Shown one piece after another: positions 62,876 to 64,000 of a stretch of 64,000 nucleotides of DNA. Within the stretch, counting starts at the first letter, position 1. The number at the start of each line of letters is the position of its first letter. Origin of the DNA: Eonycteris spelaea (lineage: Eukaryota; Chordata; Mammalia; Chiroptera; Pteropodidae); the NCBI GenBank assembly GCA_003508835.1, contig PUFA01000092.1, positions 6,801,501 to 6,865,500 on the forward strand, read 5' to 3'. The position numbers and the translations under genes are program-made. Below the pieces are notes generated by a model that saw nothing but the letters and a program-made list of their open reading frames with translations, had not been told where the DNA came from and did no database searches.

Positions 62876-63892
62876 GTGAGCGGGCTTGGGGTTTTTTTCT
62901 TTGAATGACCTGGAAGGGTGAGGCAGGCCAAGGGTCGCGGGCTGTCGGAACACAGCGACCGGCAGAGACAGAGCCCCGCCTCCAATGTGGGTCTCGGGGT
63001 GGCAGATCTCGTGTTCCAGGGAAGCCGCCGATCCTAGTGGTCCTGGATGGGGGTACCAGCCCCGATTTGAGGCCTCTGATAAGGTGGCCTCGGCCACAGT
63101 AAGCGCCATCCTCCCTACTGCATCCCCTTCTCGGTTCTCGAGGTTCATCTTCTCAGTCCGCCGCCCCCTCCCCATCTCCCTGCCTCAGCTCACACTAAAC
63201 GTCATTTTATTTACGTACCTGTAAGACCTCCCCTAAACCTGGGCCAAAGGCAGATGGAGCCAAGTCGTCCAGACCTCCCATCATGCCGCCCCCGGCCGGT
63301 GTGGCTCTCGGGAGAGGCGGAAAGGCCCACCCAGGAGGGGTCCGTGGCGCTAGGGCCGAGGGGCGACAACTGGCAATGGGGTCGGTGGGACCCTAAAGAC
63401 CCCAGAGCCGGGGAACCCAGAGCTCAGCCCCATCGGCACTGCGGACCCCTCGCCGCAGAGTCAGGCTCCGCCAAGCGTAGGACCTGGGGGGATTCGGAAG
63501 CTGGGCCCCTTGCCATTCCCAGAACTCAGGCTTGAAGAGCGTCTGCGGGTGTTTGCCAACCACCTGCAAGCGAATAATTCAGAACACTTGTTGAAAGTCT
63601 AAATTCCCGGATCTAGATCGGAAGCGGGAATGGAGGGAAAGGGACTGGAATGCTGCACTTTAACGAAGTGTCCTGGGGAATGTTGTGCTTACTAGATTTG
63701 GGGGTCAGGAGATAAAGCAGAAGAATGTAAGTGTCCTTGTTTGTGCCCTTAGATCTCAGCGCCTAGCATTCCTCCAAAACTGCTTCCACGCAAAGGGAAC
63801 TTCGGGAAATTTCGCTGGACACCTACAACAAACCCAGTGGCCCTGGCCCTGGCCCTTTCCAGTTGTCCTGGGCAGGTTGATTTCGAGGCGAC

Positions 63893-64000
63893 ATGTCCTC
63901 TGCTTCTATGAAAGAATGCCTGCAGCTTCAGATACTGGAGATGGAAATGCTGTTTTCTATGTTTCCTAACCAAGGAGAAGTAAAACTTGAAGATGTAAAT
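63893..64000 (+). CDS. RWDD2A: RWDD2A, N-terminal fragment cut by window end
   Basis: ATG at 63893 opens 36 codons to the window edge: [20 protein letters not shown] then [16 protein letters not shown]. This is the start of the RWD domain (helix with [13 protein letters not shown]), and I recognise it as RWDD2A, next to PGM3 in human. RWD domains are about 110-residue folds related to ubiquitin-conjugating enzymes and mediate protein contacts; the role of RWDD2A is not established. The overlapping open frame 63685-63969 is in a different frame and is a shadow. The rest of the gene is outside the window. Confidence 0.9.
   Translation, partial: MSSASMKECLQLQILEMEMLFSMFPNQGEVKLEDVN

Larger units (their letters stand above)
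62300..63500. promoter_or_regulatory. CpG island, bidirectional PGM3/RWDD2A promoter
   Basis: GC- and CpG-rich stretch in an otherwise AT-rich window, densest at about 62480-62880. No TATA box. Candidate sites: CTTCCGG (ETS on the minus strand) at 62755-62761, CCAAT at 62782-62786, GC boxes CCCGCCCC and CCCGCCCCC at about 62811-62829, and CGCGCGC/CTGCGCAG NRF1-like half-sites. PGM3 exon 1 leaves to the left and a likely RWDD2A exon 1 to the right, so the starts may be under 150 bases apart. Long open frames here are GC-driven shadows. Confidence 0.8.

Noticed and set aside
62288..63535. Several open frames of 60-189 codons on both strands in the CpG island
   Set aside because: They overlap each other in all frames, are Pro/Arg/Gly-rich as GC-rich DNA dictates, and match no protein I know.
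63685..63969. 94-codon open frame overlapping the RWDD2A start
   Set aside because: Different frame from the RWD-domain reading and no recognisable protein; a shadow.

Overview
The window is a piece of a placental-mammal nuclear chromosome. It has long introns with GT-AG splice sites, decayed MIR, L2, L1M, hAT-Charlie and Tigger repeats, one CpG island, and three genes in the order DOP1A - PGM3 - RWDD2A known from human 6q14. I saw no Alu, rodent B1/B2, carnivore tRNA-Lys SINE, ruminant Bov-tA or horse ERE copy. A primate, mouse or rat is therefore unlikely, but the species stays open. The prokaryote-style categories (operons, RBS, CRISPR, IS) do not apply.

Layout. (1) Positions 1-4617: intron of DOP1A holding old DNA transposons, a CA/CT microsatellite, L2 and MIR. 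(2) Positions 4618-41199, plus strand: the last 24 coding exons of DOP1A (about 1,890 codons, the C-terminal three quarters), followed by its 3'UTR. (3) Positions 42205-61038, minus strand: all 12 coding exons of PGM3, which join to a 542-residue protein with every active-site motif present. PGM3 is tail-to-tail with DOP1A, stop codons about 1 kb apart. (4) About 62300-63500: a CpG island acting as a shared, TATA-less promoter for PGM3 (left, non-coding exon 1 ending at 62647) and RWDD2A (right, likely non-coding exon 1 ending at 62875). (5) Positions 63893-64000: the first 36 codons of RWDD2A, cut by the window end.

The genes are neighbours, not a pathway. DOP1A is a membrane-trafficking scaffold working with MON2. 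PGM3 makes GlcNAc-1-phosphate for UDP-GlcNAc. RWDD2A is a little-studied RWD-domain protein.

I found no convincing new biological system. The points most worth checking are: two DOP1A exons whose reading frame is broken by single-base indels although every other exon in the window is clean (probably assembly error); a 60-base, in-phase, well-spliced candidate cassette exon near the 3' end of DOP1A; a diverged copy of about 70 bases of a DOP1A exon in the next intron; and likely antisense overlap of the DOP1A and PGM3 3' ends.
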